Made by a program: the position numbers and the translations under genes
The notes under the pieces: model-generated
What the model was told of the DNA's origin: nothing
The model's input: the letters and a program-made list of their open reading frames with translations, nothing else
Database searches by the model: none
Assembly (NCBI GenBank): GCA_003611745.1
Contig: RAYF01000034.1
Coordinates: forward strand, 1-64,000
Direction of reading: 5' to 3'
DNA length: 64,000 bases
Source of the DNA: a bacterium D16-36
GTDB taxonomy: Bacteria > Bacillota > Clostridia > Lachnospirales > Lachnospiraceae
Shown: positions 18,369 through 27,175 of the stretch, one piece after another
How positions within the stretch are numbered: the stretch's first letter is position 1
How the letters are laid out: every line of letters begins with the position of its first letter

Positions 18369-20447
18369 TCATCGTCCTTTTTCAAAATATGGAATCTCAT
18401 TTTTCTTTACTTTCTCCATGCAAACCAAAGAATAAATCTCATTTAAAAGCCGATATTTTTTATCAAAACCTATATTTATTCCTATTTTATCAATCAGCCC
18501 CGATAACAAAGTAGTTGCATCCTCCATACTTTCCACATATTCTTTAAAACATCCTGCCAATTGTTTTACACTTACCACAGAAAAATTCTCTGCACCTATC
18601 CCCTGCTCTTTCATCTGCCTCGCAACATCCTCCACTGCCTTCTCAAAATACAAATCCTGCACCGCCTTCTGCAATGCCTTTATTTCATCCATATAACTTC
18701 CAAAATATTTATAATGGTAGCCGATTCTGTCCAAATAAGCATCAAAAGCCTTCTTAACCTTACCATAATCCTTTGCAGGCAGGTTGAAACGCTCTGCCTT
18801 TTCCCGATAAGATAATCTTTCATACTCCGCAAAAGATAGTGGAAGTTCTGGAACTACCGACTGTCTTTGTGTGTTTATGCTTGTCTCCATTAAGCCTGTA
18901 TCCTTATCCGTTTCTTCCCCATAAATCTGTTCCACCATAGCAATAAGCTCTAATAACTGCTCCTGCTCTGGCTTCTGTTCCTGCTTTGCCATCTGCTCTG
19001 GCTGCTCTTTTACAGACTGCTCCCATTCTGACTGCTTTTTCTCACGTTCAATTTTTTCTTTCGTCAATCTCCACTGTTCCTCCTGCCGTTTCGCTTCTTC
19101 CTCCTGCCGTTTCTTATCTGCCTTAGAAAACGGATAAAACGGAAAATCTATTTTCCTGCGGTCTATCTCCAGATTATCCTTATCCGTCTGATACCGTTCC
19201 AGTTCATACAAGACCTTCTTTGCCACCTCTGCTTTAATACCCTGAATAATCTTCCTCTCATCATTGCACTTCTTTTTCTGCTGCTTTAAGATATCCAGCT
19301 CCTTCTGATACTCCAGCCGTTTTATCTGAAAAGCCTGAAAATCTTCCGGTGTCTTACAATGGTACTTTTCTCTTGCAATAATGCGGTAAATACTCTGCTG
19401 CTTCTCCGAAATCCCTGCTATCTTTTCCTGTAATTCTTCATCATTTTTCTGCACATCTTCCATACTTGCGATATTTTTCCGGCACAAATACAGATACTGC
19501 TCATGGATGCGGTGCATCTCCTGTATTTCCTTATAAAACCTTGCGGAATGTCTGGTAAACCTTTCCTTTTCCGTTATACGCAGGCTGAACAGCCTGTGAT
19601 AAAATTTCTTCTGCAATGCTGTCCTTGCCCTGCCCCGCATCCAGTCCGGGTTGCTGCTTTTTATGACAGACACAAAACTATCTCCCTGCATTGCCCCTAC
19701 ATACTGCTCTAAATATTCCTTTGAAAAATATCCTGCCAGGGAATCGAGCCTGCGATAACGCTTCATCCCTGCCGCCCGGACAGCGATATGTACCCCATTT
19801 TTCACTTCATATCCCAACTGACGCAGAAGCCAGATGAAATGTTCCAAATCCTCTGCCTCATACATGCACAGACTGGCATCACTCATAATCAGGCTGTCAA
19901 AACCCTTCTGCTTTTCCCAGTCTTTTCTCTCTAAATTTGTCGGCTCTTTGGCATACTCTGCGGGCATAACCGCCAGACCATACTCTTCACACAGGCGGTT
20001 TGTAATCGGCTGCATGATATTTTTCCAGTCCCCTTTTTTGTACTGGAACTTATAGCCTGTTTCCGTATGGACATTGTTATATACGATATGCACATGGCAA
20101 TGCTCCTTGTCATCATGCACCGCATAGACTGCCTCATAATTGTCCTGTAGAAATTCCTGCACAAATTTCTCCCCGATAGCAAAGGCTGTTTCCAGGCCAG
20201 CTTCCCCCTTTTCAAAGGAAATGATGATGTGATAGCCCTGCCTCCCCAGCTCTTTTCCAAAATATTTCTTGGTGTCAACCATCTGCTCATAAGCACTGAC
20301 GGCATCCGGCAGACAGTTCACACTGCCCACAAGGGCATTGTCCTGCGTCTTCTCCGGATTGGTGATATAGACGAGGGCATGACGTAAATGCTGTGACCGC
20401 ACCCCTTCCTTGCTTCCACCGATATTTAATATTTTTGTAATTGCCAC
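18369..20447 (-). CDS. E2 MOBP-type relaxase
   Basis: 692 residues from a GTG at 20447 (GGGGGA upstream). The N-terminal relaxase domain shows KFFGKELGRQGYHIIISFEKG-type motifs and a histidine motif, HCHVHIVYNNVHTETGYKF. The C-terminal half is a long charged coiled coil (EEEAKRQEEQWRLTKEKIE and neighbours). It nicks the element's transfer origin and pilots the strand. It follows mobC, and together they form the mobilisation module. About 150 bp with no feature separate it from hsdM. Confidence 0.9.
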   Translation of the reverse strand: MAITKILNIGGSKEGVRSQHLRHALVYITNPEKTQDNALVGSVNCLPDAVSAYEQMVDTKKYFGKELGRQGYHIIISFEKGEAGLETAFAIGEKFVQEFLQDNYEAVYAVHDDKEHCHVHIVYNNVHTETGYKFQYKKGDWKNIMQPITNRLCEEYGLAVMPAEYAKEPTNLERKDWEKQKGFDSLIMSDASLCMYEAEDLEHFIWLLRQLGYEVKNGVHIAVRAAGMKRYRRLDSLAGYFSKEYLEQYVGAMQGDSFVSVIKSSNPDWMRGRARTALQKKFYHRLFSLRITEKERFTRHSARFYKEIQEMHRIHEQYLYLCRKNIASMEDVQKNDEELQEKIAGISEKQQSIYRIIAREKYHCKTPEDFQAFQIKRLEYQKELDILKQQKKKCNDERKIIQGIKAEVAKKVLYELERYQTDKDNLEIDRRKIDFPFYPFSKADKKRQEEEAKRQEEQWRLTKEKIEREKKQSEWEQSVKEQPEQMAKQEQKPEQEQLLELIAMVEQIYGEETDKDTGLMETSINTQRQSVVPELPLSFAEYERLSYREKAERFNLPAKDYGKVKKAFDAYLDRIGYHYKYFGSYMDEIKALQKAVQDLYFEKAVEDVARQMKEQGIGAENFSVVSVKQLAGCFKEYVESMEDATTLLSGLIDKIGINIGFDKKYRLLNEIYSLVCMEKVKKNEIPYFEKGR

Positions 20448-20584
20448 AGCACATCCCCCTCTCTGCTTTCCCTGTTTTTATATGGTTTTTTATCTGCATA
20501 TATTGATTATGGGAAGAATGCCTTTCACATTCTCCCCATGCTCGCTGTAATTAACTGTTCCACACTGCCATCCTTCCAAACGGC

Positions 20585-20911
20585 TTATGCTTTACTGACC
20601 AGTTCCCGGATTTCTTTCAGGCAGTCCCATACTGCCCTCAATTCCGATGACAGGATATACTTGTTGGTGTTTGCCCATTTCGCTATCTGGTTGATGTTAT
20701 TTCCAATAGCCGATATTTCCCGCAGAAGTTTTCTCCTGTCCCCTGCGGCATTGCCATCCACCATACCGCCTGTTAAAAGCAGATGCCTGAAATAGTTTGA
20801 CATGCTCATTCCCGCCTGTTCTGCCTTCTGTTCCCACAAGGCATGCTCATATAAACTCAAGTGGATGGAATAGGGCTGTCTTGCCTCCTGATTTTTTCTT
20901 GCCCTCCCCAT
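20585..20911 (-). CDS. mobC: E2 MobC-type relaxosome protein
   Basis: 108 residues from the ATG at 20911 (GGGAGGG upstream). The ribbon-helix-helix start (QPYSIHLSLYEHALWEQKAE, GMSMSNYFRHLLL) and the C-terminal IGNNINQIAKWANTNKYI block match bacterial mobilisation protein MobC (PF05713). It helps the relaxase melt and nick the transfer origin, which probably lies in the structured gap upstream. Confidence 0.88.
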   Translation of the reverse strand: MGRARKNQEARQPYSIHLSLYEHALWEQKAEQAGMSMSNYFRHLLLTGGMVDGNAAGDRRKLLREISAIGNNINQIAKWANTNKYILSSELRAVWDCLKEIRELVSKA

Positions 20912-21126
20912 CACATCCCTCCCCTCTGAAATTTTCTGTCAAAGATCTAAACTCCTTCTTTTGTCTTACACGTTCCATTCGTACCTTATCATCTGCCGGA
21001 ATTTTTCCTGCTTTCCATGACTTTTATTACTCGGATTGCCAGATACGAAAACCGTACTACGTTTTTCTGACTGGTTAGGGAATGCTCCCTAAAACCCTCA
21101 TATATACATAAATGTCCATAATATAT

Positions 21127-21231
21127 TGTCTTACCAATCCACACTTTGTCCTACTCTCTGTCATACATCCCCTGCATCTCCAAAGTGCATGTATGACAAT
21201 GTGCAAGACAAAGAATACAGACTGTAAGACA
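21127..21231. repeat. Nested inverted repeats between parR and mobC (oriT or centromere candidate)
   Basis: Three nested pairs share one centre: TGTCTTAC (21127) with GTAAGACA (21224), CTTTGTC (21144) with GACAAAG (21207), and TGTCATACAT (21159) with ATGTATGACA (21189). A separate dyad, TTAGGGA...TCCCTAA, lies at about 21077-21094. The 415 bp gap holds no gene. The position fits either the transfer origin for MobC/relaxase or the centromere for ParR. Confidence 0.65.
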
Positions 21232-21331
21232 GAATAATCTTTACCTCTGCCAATATTCCGGCTTCATCTATGCACAGAATCATAATGACTTTCATGTTTT
21301 CACAAATTTTTTTTGATTTTTTAATAAGTCC

Positions 21332-21865
21332 TCACAGCCCCAGCACATAGGAGAGTGCTTCCTCCGGCATATCCTCTGTTACAGCATCTTCTCACCTCTC
21401 TGAAAGCATTTTGTCTGAATCATCCGCAATGCTGCTATTTCTGCCATCTATAACATCCTCCTGCCGGGATTTCCTCTGTGCCATTCCACCCATACCGACA
21501 TTTTCCGGAACGGAACTCACAACAGAGCCACCAGCCAGCAGCGGCATAAGCAATTCCAACATTGCCGACACCAACCGTTTGTCATGTTACGCTAATGCTT
21601 TCATAAACTCATCCCGTTCACTGACCGCCAGCTTCTGCAGGTATTCCTCCATATCCGACTGAAACTGCTCCCGTAGCCCGACATCCTGTTCCTGTCTCCG
21701 GTAATCACGCAATGCCGCTTTAATATATGCCCCGGCACTTCCATACGCATCTCCCGCCACATGGCGGCTATGCTGCCGGATGGTTTCATACAATTCCCGT
21801 TCTTCCTCCCGGTCAAGGTTCAGACGGAACGTGATGGATTTGCGAAATTCCTTTCTTCCTGCCAT
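21332..21865 (-). pseudogene. E2 ParR-like segregation partner, two in-frame stops
   Basis: From the ATG at 21865, MAGRKEFRKSITFRLNLDRE continues to a TAA at 21587-21589 (92 residues). The same frame then resumes (HDKRLVSAMLELLMPLL), meets a TGA at 21392-21394, and ends EDMPEEALSYVLGL at 21332. The intact E4 homologue (52431-52955, 174 residues) matches across all three parts and ends GLPEEALFYL. The N-terminal ribbon-helix-helix part could still be made alone. The two nonsense codons suggest decay of the partition function. Confidence 0.8.
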
Positions 21866-21929
21866 ACAGCCACCCCCTACCATCCGCATTTCTGCCTTGC
21901 CAGATATTCATAACCTTTGGCATTTGCCC

Positions 21930-22781
21930 TTACATTTCCAGATAAACGATATGCTCTCCCGTCAGTGTGCCATACCGCTTCATGACAGATGCCCCGCCGC
22001 CAATATAGACCACCGGAATCATTTCCAAATCGAAGCCTAATTCCGACAGCTTTGCCTCCATGCCTTTTGCAAAATCCTGAAGCCTGCTCCGTATCATTTC
22101 TTTACAATCCTCCGGCATGGGAGCATCACCTTTCATTATCATTCTGCGTATCTGTTCCTCACTTACCCTGCGGTTACAATTCTGGTAAACAGTACTTTTA
22201 ATCGTTTCCATACAGGAAATTAATGCCTCCGGTACAGAAGTACTTTCCCTCTCGATTGGCACGTAGTGGTTTGTATGGATAATATCAACCGTCTTGCTCC
22301 CGATATCCACGCAGAGCATTTCTGGTCCAAACTGCCGGAGCCTGTCTGCAACAGCGGCATAGCACTGTGGGAACAGATACACTTCCTGTATACGGATGTG
22401 GTACTCTTTCCCACAATAACGGTAAGCAATGCCTCCCCTGCGTAACAGATAATCCCGGAACTCCTGCCCGAGCCTAGCAAACGGAAGCCCCGCTGCCACA
22501 ATCACGTCTGCATCGGATATATGGTAAAAATCCATTTCCTTTGCAATGGCTGCCAGTGTCAGCAGGAAATAACTCTCATCCTCCGTCTTGGTTCGTTTCA
22601 TCGGCAATCTTCCCTCTCCTACCTTGTATTGCTTTCCCTGATAAACTAAGGTATTGTTGGTCAGCGTTGCCTCGCCCTTTAATTCCTCCACTCCATTTTC
22701 AAAGATAAAATGCGGTGTCTTCATGGTACTGAAGCCATGATCTACCCCCGCCAGTAATATATTTTCTTCTTTCTGATACAT
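21930..22781 (-). CDS. E2 ParM/StbA-like actin ATPase, C-terminus frameshifted
   Basis: 283 residues from the ATG at 22781 (GGAGGGAC upstream). Actin-fold motifs: AGVDHGFSTMK (phosphate 1), LCVDIGSKTVDII (phosphate 2) and VVYIGGGASVMKRYG (adenosine). Such ATPases polymerise to separate plasmid copies. The protein ends YLEM; adding one G at about 21938-21941 restores RANAKGYEYLARQK, matching the end of the E4 homologue, and would run to about 21877. So about 19 residues are lost. It is followed by the broken parR. Confidence 0.82.
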   Translation of the reverse strand: MYQKEENILLAGVDHGFSTMKTPHFIFENGVEELKGEATLTNNTLVYQGKQYKVGEGRLPMKRTKTEDESYFLLTLAAIAKEMDFYHISDADVIVAAGLPFARLGQEFRDYLLRRGGIAYRYCGKEYHIRIQEVYLFPQCYAAVADRLRQFGPEMLCVDIGSKTVDIIHTNHYVPIERESTSVPEALISCMETIKSTVYQNCNRRVSEEQIRRMIMKGDAPMPEDCKEMIRSRLQDFAKGMEAKLSELGFDLEMIPVVYIGGGASVMKRYGTLTGEHIVYLEM

Positions 22782-22926
22782 AAGTCCCTCCATTTCGGCC
22801 ATCCTGCGATGGCTTTATTGCATGATTTACTGTTTCGTTTCCATAAGAAAAACAGCAGGCTGGTCTGCCCTACTAATGCCGGACAAACCTCACCAATGCC
22901 CCAAAAATCCCCTGCCATTTTTCGGT

Positions 22927-23008
22927 TGCAAAACCCGGAGGACTATGCTATTTTAGTATTTGCGAGATACTTATGCGAAACCGCATATACATAGTTTCCG
23001 GTTTTGCA
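22927..23008. repeat. Long inverted repeat between xis and parM
   Basis: TGCAAAACCCGG (22927-22938) pairs with CCGGTTTTGCA (22998-23008), with inner arms CTATG (22943) and CATAG (22990). It occupies the gap between the parM start and the xis stop, where a partition promoter or a regulatory RNA fold could lie. No coding frame fits. Confidence 0.5.
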
Positions 23009-23023
23009 GGCAGAAAGTCCTTC

Positions 23024-23302
23024 CTATACAGGCGGGACTTTTTCTTTTGTTCCAGCGTTGCTTTCTTTTGCAGAGATACGGATACCCTTTTCTAAATCCA
23101 TTGCAGGATTATAAATATCGTCATATCCGTATATTTTGCTCTCAAAGTACCTTCTTGGACATCTCCCCCGAATTGTCAGAAAACCCTTCTCTGCCAGTTC
23201 TTTATTGTATTCCCTGATAATGGCATAGGCTTTTGTTGTCCCGACACCAAGAATCCGGCAGACTTCCTTTGCATCCACAAAGGCATCTTTCATTCCGACC
23301 AT
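23024..23302 (-). CDS. xis: E2 excisionase-like protein
   Basis: 92 residues from the ATG at 23302 (GGAGGGG 7 bp upstream). The helix-turn-helix is VDAKEVCRILGVGTTKAYAI, followed by IREYNKELAEKGF and a wing, RCPRRYFESKIYG, as in the other Xis proteins of the array. It has an extra 25-residue tail. It is divergent from the XRE gene but, unlike E1/E3/E4, is not next to int, which lies 1.2 kb away on the opposite strand. Confidence 0.8.
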   Translation of the reverse strand: MVGMKDAFVDAKEVCRILGVGTTKAYAIIREYNKELAEKGFLTIRGRCPRRYFESKIYGYDDIYNPAMDLEKGIRISAKESNAGTKEKVPPV

Positions 23303-23346
23303 ACACACCCCTCCTTCCGTTTTTTACTGTTTCCTGATACTTCTTG

Positions 23347-23371
23347 ACGAAAATACGCAACATATTTTCGT
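23347..23371. promoter_or_regulatory. E2 operator-like inverted repeat between xis and XRE
   Basis: ACGAAAATA and TATTTTCGT form perfect 9 bp arms around a 7 bp centre. Partial copies (ACACGTAGTTGAC, TTTCGTATC) follow in the same divergent gap. Probable binding site of the E2 XRE repressor, by analogy with the repeats in E1, E3 and E4. Confidence 0.6.
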
Positions 23372-23525
23372 GTTTTATATTATATTCATACTCTGATAAT
23401 TTGTCAACACTATTTTTTACAAAACACGTAGTTGACTTTCGTATCTTTTTATGGTATTCTGTTTGCAGAGCAATAAATTATACGTTTTTTACGCATTTTT
23501 CATTCGGCTTGAAAGGAGGTTTCGT

Positions 23526-24170
23526 ATGGCAGTCCAGACATTTACACAGGAAGAAATCGCAAAGAACCTAAAACGAATACGAAAAGAACGGAAACTGAAC
23601 CAGAAACAGCTAGCTGCCCTGTTAGATAAATCCGAACGTACCATCCAGAACTACGAGGCTGGGGAAACGGATTTTAGCATTTCCATGTTAAAGGATATCG
23701 CCATTGCACTGGATATCGACTGGCGGGAACTGATCGGGGAACGCATAGAAATCCCCATTGCCAGCCAGTCCGAGATGGATAAATACCGCATTGATAACTT
23801 TGGGGACATTGTCAGCCTTTTATTTAAATTGCAGGAAACGTATGATGTCACTATGGGCTTACAGGTTGCAAAACCGCCGGAGGACATGGAATGGAAAGCC
23901 GGCATTTCCATAGACGGAAAAGGCAATGGAAAGTACGATGCGGATTTCTGCCTGTTTCTGGAAAACTGGAGGGACAAACTGGATATGCTCTGCCATAACC
24001 TCCTTTCGATGGAAGGTTACCGGGAATGGCAGAGGAAAACCGTTGCCTATTATTCCTCCGGTGCAGTTACCCCTTTGCAGGGACATCCGGACATGGAACT
24101 TTGCGTATTGGAAAGCGGGGAACACAGCTACCGTTGGAAGAATCCTAATGATGATAAAAAGGAAAACTGA
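23526..24170 (+). CDS. E2 XRE-family repressor
   Basis: 214 residues from the ATG at 23526 (AAAGGAGG upstream); the frame is open further upstream but without a ribosome site. The HTH_3 domain spans residues 10-65 (IAKNLKRIRKERKLNQKQLA, SERTIQNYEAGETDFS). The C-terminal half is of unknown fold (SLLFKLQETYDV is reminiscent of the E1 XRE protein). Divergent from xis. Likely controls excision and, because int follows on the same strand, perhaps int too. Confidence 0.85.
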   Translation: MAVQTFTQEEIAKNLKRIRKERKLNQKQLAALLDKSERTIQNYEAGETDFSISMLKDIAIALDIDWRELIGERIEIPIASQSEMDKYRIDNFGDIVSLLFKLQETYDVTMGLQVAKPPEDMEWKAGISIDGKGNGKYDADFCLFLENWRDKLDMLCHNLLSMEGYREWQRKTVAYYSSGAVTPLQGHPDMELCVLESGEHSYRWKNPNDDKKEN

Positions 24171-24252
24171 GATGCAGCATCTTACAATCCACTATAATGT
24201 GATTGCCGCAAATCTTTTACCTGACAGAGCGAATCATCTATAAAGCAAAAAA

Positions 24253-24273
24253 GCCCCGATACAATACCGGGGC
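24253..24273 (-). terminator. Hairpin between XRE and int of E2
   Basis: GCCCCG and CGGGGC pair around an 8-base loop. The T-tract is on the minus strand (six A residues to the left on the plus strand), so it would stop leftward transcription. The rest of the 289 bp gap shows no gene. Confidence 0.5.
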
Positions 24274-24459
24274 AAGTGACTTACAACCCGACGGCTGATA
24301 TAATCACCCTAGACAAGTAGATTATATCATAGCCTTTGGATAAATGCACGAAAAATCTTCTGGCATACTGCCAACGATTTTTCGATGGTACTTTCGTACC
24401 AGTTACCCATTGACACAGCCCTTATGCGGCTGACATTTTGAAAAAGGAGATGATGATTT

Positions 24460-25680
24460 ATGCCAGCATTTAAAGACAAAAAATCCGGCAGATGGTTTGC
24501 CAAGTTCTATTACAGGGACTGGCAGGGAAACAACAGACAGAAGTGGAAACGGGGCTTTGCCACGAAAAAGGAAGCCCTTGCCTATGAACGGGAGTTTTTG
24601 GAAAAGCAGTCAAGCAATCCGGATATGACCTTTCAGAGCCTGTGGGAGCTTTATTTGGAGGACATGACCGCCAGACTGAAATTTTCCACCATACAGACGA
24701 AAAAACATATCTGTGAAACCAAGATACTTCCCTTCTTTGGGAACAAGGCAGTTAATGAAATCAAGGCATCCGATATCCGCAGATGGCAGAATACGCTGAT
24801 TAATTCCGGGAAGAATTATTCCGAGACGTATCTGAAAACCATCAACAACCAACTGGTGGCGGTTATCAACTATGCCAGAAGGTACTATGACCTGAACACC
24901 AACCCCTGCGGACAGGCGGGCAGTATCGGAAAAAGCAGGGCGGAGGAAATGCAGTACTGGACTCTGGAGGAATACCTTGCTTTCCGGGAGGGCATCAAGG
25001 ACAAGATTTTTTCTTATCTGTGCTTTGAAGTCCTTTACTGGACCGGAATCCGGGAGGGCGAACTCCTTGCGTTGACCTCTGCGGACATTGACCTTGAGGG
25101 GAAAATGATTGACGTAAACAAAACTTACAGCCGCCTGCATGGGGAGGACATCATAACCACACCCAAGACAAGGAAGAGCAAACGGAAAGTCCCGATACCG
25201 GATTTTCTCTGTGAGGAACTAAAGGAATATATCCATGCGAAATATTGCCTGCAGCCCACAGACAGGCTTTTCCCTTACACCAAGTCATTCCTCTCCCATG
25301 AGATGATTCGTGGCTGTAAGAAAACGGGTGTAAAAAAGATAAGAATCCACGACATCCGGCACTCGCACGCCAGTTTATTAATCAATCAGGGCTGTGATGC
25401 CCTTATCCTCGCAGACCGTCTGGGACACGAAAAGGTATCTACCACATTAAATACCTATTCGCACCTGTTCCCACACAAACAGCAGTCCCTTGTGGAATCA
25501 CTGGAATCCCTCGGAGCGGCAGCACAGCCTGCACCGGAGCCGCCGGATGGGGATTTGTCACTGATAACGCTGTCAGGAATCGACGATATTCCTGACACCA
25601 TACCAACTCCGGCAATGCTGCCAGAAAAAGAAAAGGCACCGGGAAAGGTTATCCCAATGCCGATTCGCAAGGTGATGTAG
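24460..25680 (+). CDS. int: E2 tyrosine integrase, intact
   Basis: 406 residues with AAAGGAG upstream. Tn916-type arm-binding start (KSGRWFAKFYYRDWQGNNR), core-binding domain (KTINNQLVAVINYARRYYDL) and a catalytic domain with Arg in TGIREGELLAL, HDIRHSHASLLI, GH in LGHEKVSTT and Tyr in LNTYSHLFP. All active-site residues are present, so E2 should be able to integrate and excise. The gene points at the right attachment core, about 150 bp away. Its C-terminal tail is about 45 residues longer than E3's. Confidence 0.93.
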   Translation: MPAFKDKKSGRWFAKFYYRDWQGNNRQKWKRGFATKKEALAYEREFLEKQSSNPDMTFQSLWELYLEDMTARLKFSTIQTKKHICETKILPFFGNKAVNEIKASDIRRWQNTLINSGKNYSETYLKTINNQLVAVINYARRYYDLNTNPCGQAGSIGKSRAEEMQYWTLEEYLAFREGIKDKIFSYLCFEVLYWTGIREGELLALTSADIDLEGKMIDVNKTYSRLHGEDIITTPKTRKSKRKVPIPDFLCEELKEYIHAKYCLQPTDRLFPYTKSFLSHEMIRGCKKTGVKKIRIHDIRHSHASLLINQGCDALILADRLGHEKVSTTLNTYSHLFPHKQQSLVESLESLGAAAQPAPEPPDGDLSLITLSGIDDIPDTIPTPAMLPEKEKAPGKVIPMPIRKVM

Positions 25681-25748
25681 AATCACCTGAAATGCAAGCC
25701 TGTATATGATTTGCTGCTGTATCATGCGGAAATGGGTGCTACTGGTTT

Positions 25749-25767
25749 TAGTAGCAATTTAGTAGCA
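25749..25767. repeat. E2 right-end arm repeats (TAGTAGCA x2)
   Basis: TAGTAGCA at 25749-25756 and 25760-25767, period 11 bp, about 64 bp left of core B. It shares GTAGCA with the repeats at the left end of E2. Confidence 0.75.
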
Positions 25768-25827
25768 GTAGAGCCATGCATGTTCCGGAACGCCCTGTTT
25801 ATAAGGGTTTTCGAGAGTGTGGCTACT

Positions 25828-25837
25828 ACTCGAACTC
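25828..25837. other. Attachment core B (E2/E3 junction)
   Basis: ACTCGAACTC with CGAACTC at 25831-25837, flanked by the E2 arm word on the left and the E3 arm word on the right. The 295 bp gap around it holds only these att elements. Confidence 0.72.
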
Positions 25838-25939
25838 CCTAATAATTAACTTATTTGCTAATCTTTTAGGCGTATTTCCTACTATTTTATACTGCACATT
25901 TCGTATATTATCCATATTATTTTGGTTTTCAGAGCAAAC

Positions 25940-25968
25940 AGGTATCATATAGGTATCACATGGTATCA
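25940..25968. repeat. E3 left-end arm repeats (GGTATCA x3)
   Basis: AGGTATCA at 25940 and 25951 and TGGTATCA at 25961, spaced 11 and 10 bp, starting about 103 bp right of core B. The same word appears at the E3 right end (37511). Confidence 0.78.
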
Positions 25969-25975
25969 TTAAACT

Positions 25976-26302
25976 TTACAACCCAAATGTCCGATACAGC
26001 CACGCTTTACTATCAACTAACATATGCAAAACTCTAACTATGTAAACGGTGTCCTCTTCTATCACATAATAAATCTTGTAATTGCGATAATAATCTTTTC
26101 GGACACCGAAACCAGCAAGTAACTCATCTTCGTCCAATTCATTCCTCTCTGGAAAGTTTACCAAAGAATTTATCTTTGCATGAATCCCACTTACCGTATT
26201 TTCAGCCGCTGACGGATTTTTCAATTCATGTGCAATATAATCGCCAGCATTTTCCAAATCTTTCTCTGCCAACTCCGTAATTCTAATTTGATATTGCCTC
26301 AT
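25976..26302 (-). CDS. RelE/ParE-type toxin
   Basis: 108 residues from the ATG at 26302. The fold pattern is RelE/ParE: YQIRITELAEKDLENAGDYI, then NSLVNFPERNEL, then RKDYYRNYKIYYVIEEDTVYIVRVLHMLVD. Such toxins cut mRNA on the ribosome or poison gyrase; the YRNYKIYYVI and VRVLH core looks somewhat more ParE-like. It overlaps the antitoxin by 20 bp. A pair of this kind would stabilise E3. Confidence 0.85.
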   Translation of the reverse strand: MRQYQIRITELAEKDLENAGDYIAHELKNPSAAENTVSGIHAKINSLVNFPERNELDEDELLAGFGVRKDYYRNYKIYYVIEEDTVYIVRVLHMLVDSKAWLYRTFGL

Positions 26303-26456
26303 CTCTGTATTTCTTCTCCAATCTGTCACACACAGTATTAAAGTCTTTTGTTTTTCCCTCTTTTATCTGTTCCAGCCCAGCCAGAACAAGGTCTCGGACT
26401 TCTTTTTTCTGTTCGTCCAAAGCTTTCTGGTAATCTTCTTTTAATGCTACAGCCAT
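26283..26456 (-). CDS. Antitoxin of the RelE/ParE pair
   Basis: 57 residues from the ATG at 26456 (AAAGGA upstream); a longer frame to 26537 has no good ribosome site. It is helical and charged (LKEDYQKALDEQKKEVRDL, VCDRLEKKYRD). The antitoxin-first order and overlap with the toxin gene are typical. The DNA-binding fold is not obvious, so autoregulation is uncertain. Confidence 0.7.
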   Translation of the reverse strand: MAVALKEDYQKALDEQKKEVRDLVLAGLEQIKEGKTKDFNTVCDRLEKKYRDEAISN

Positions 26457-26710
26457 ACAATCAATCCTTTCTTCTTTTTTATCAGTATTCCCTTCAACCA
26501 AAATTTGTTCTTCTTGCTTAAATGATACCTTAATCAAATGATATTTGCAACAGTTTCTTATCCCTTGCTATTATTTATCGGAAGCTGAGCATACGAGCTT
26601 TAATATCAGTATATGATAAATAAGCATTATCACTCATATTTATATTTAATAATCAAACTAGCTAATCCCACTTAAGCAAATTTCCTCTGAAAATACAATC
26701 TTCTCTTTTA

Positions 26711-27175
26711 TTAACTAAAATCTATCAAATGTTCAACATTTTCAATTAACACTTTCCGCTTTCCATCAACCAAGTCATCCACAAAAACAGCATCATGTGC
26801 ATAATGAAACATTCTATGATGATTTGGACACAATAAAATAACATTGTCGGAACTTTGTGAGCCATTCTTGGATAAATATTGTATATGATGTGCTTCGCAA
26901 TACTCATTTCCATTATCCATAATAAAACTATATTGACATATTTGGCACTTTCTGCCTCTTGTTTGTTTTATATGCTCGACAATTTTTTGATATCTTATTA
27001 TTACACTTTTCGTTATTTCTTTATACTTATTATCTAACATTTGCAAATCCTCTAGCAAATCTTTCTCAAGATTAGAATCCACACCTATGTTATTGTAATA
27101 ATTTTCTTCCTCATAATCAATAATCTTCGGCAATATTTCTTCTAACTGATAAGTATTTATAACTTCTCTACTCAT
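26711..27175 (-). CDS. HNH endonuclease (McrA-like)
   Basis: 154 residues from the ATG at 27175, overlapping the stop of the upstream gene by 8 bp (ATGAGTAG), so translation is coupled. The C-terminal half has CQICQYSF, the catalytic EAHHIQYLSK, and LLCPNHHRMFHYA, a complete HNH motif with a zinc-binding Cys pair. The N-terminal half is an unassigned helical domain. It probably works together with the recombinase-like protein encoded just upstream. Confidence 0.82.
   Translation of the reverse strand: MSREVINTYQLEEILPKIIDYEEENYYNNIGVDSNLEKDLLEDLQMLDNKYKEITKSVIIRYQKIVEHIKQTRGRKCQICQYSFIMDNGNEYCEAHHIQYLSKNGSQSSDNVILLCPNHHRMFHYAHDAVFVDDLVDGKRKVLIENVEHLIDFS

Larger units (their letters stand above)
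7101..25837. mobile_element. E2: integrative mobilisable element with type I restriction cargo
   Basis: Bounded by CGAACTC cores, with the same arm word (GTAGCA in 11 bp period pairs) near both ends. It contains a MOBP relaxase, MobC, ParM/ParR-like genes, Xis, an XRE regulator and a complete tyrosine integrase next to the right end. Cargo fills the left half: a type I restriction operon with accessory genes. No conjugation apparatus is seen, so transfer would need a helper. Confidence 0.8.

Noticed and set aside
21392-21574. Separate 60-residue ORF next to the E2 parR
   Set aside because: It is the same frame as parR after a nonsense codon and aligns with the C-terminal part of the E4 ParR, so it is part of a pseudogene.
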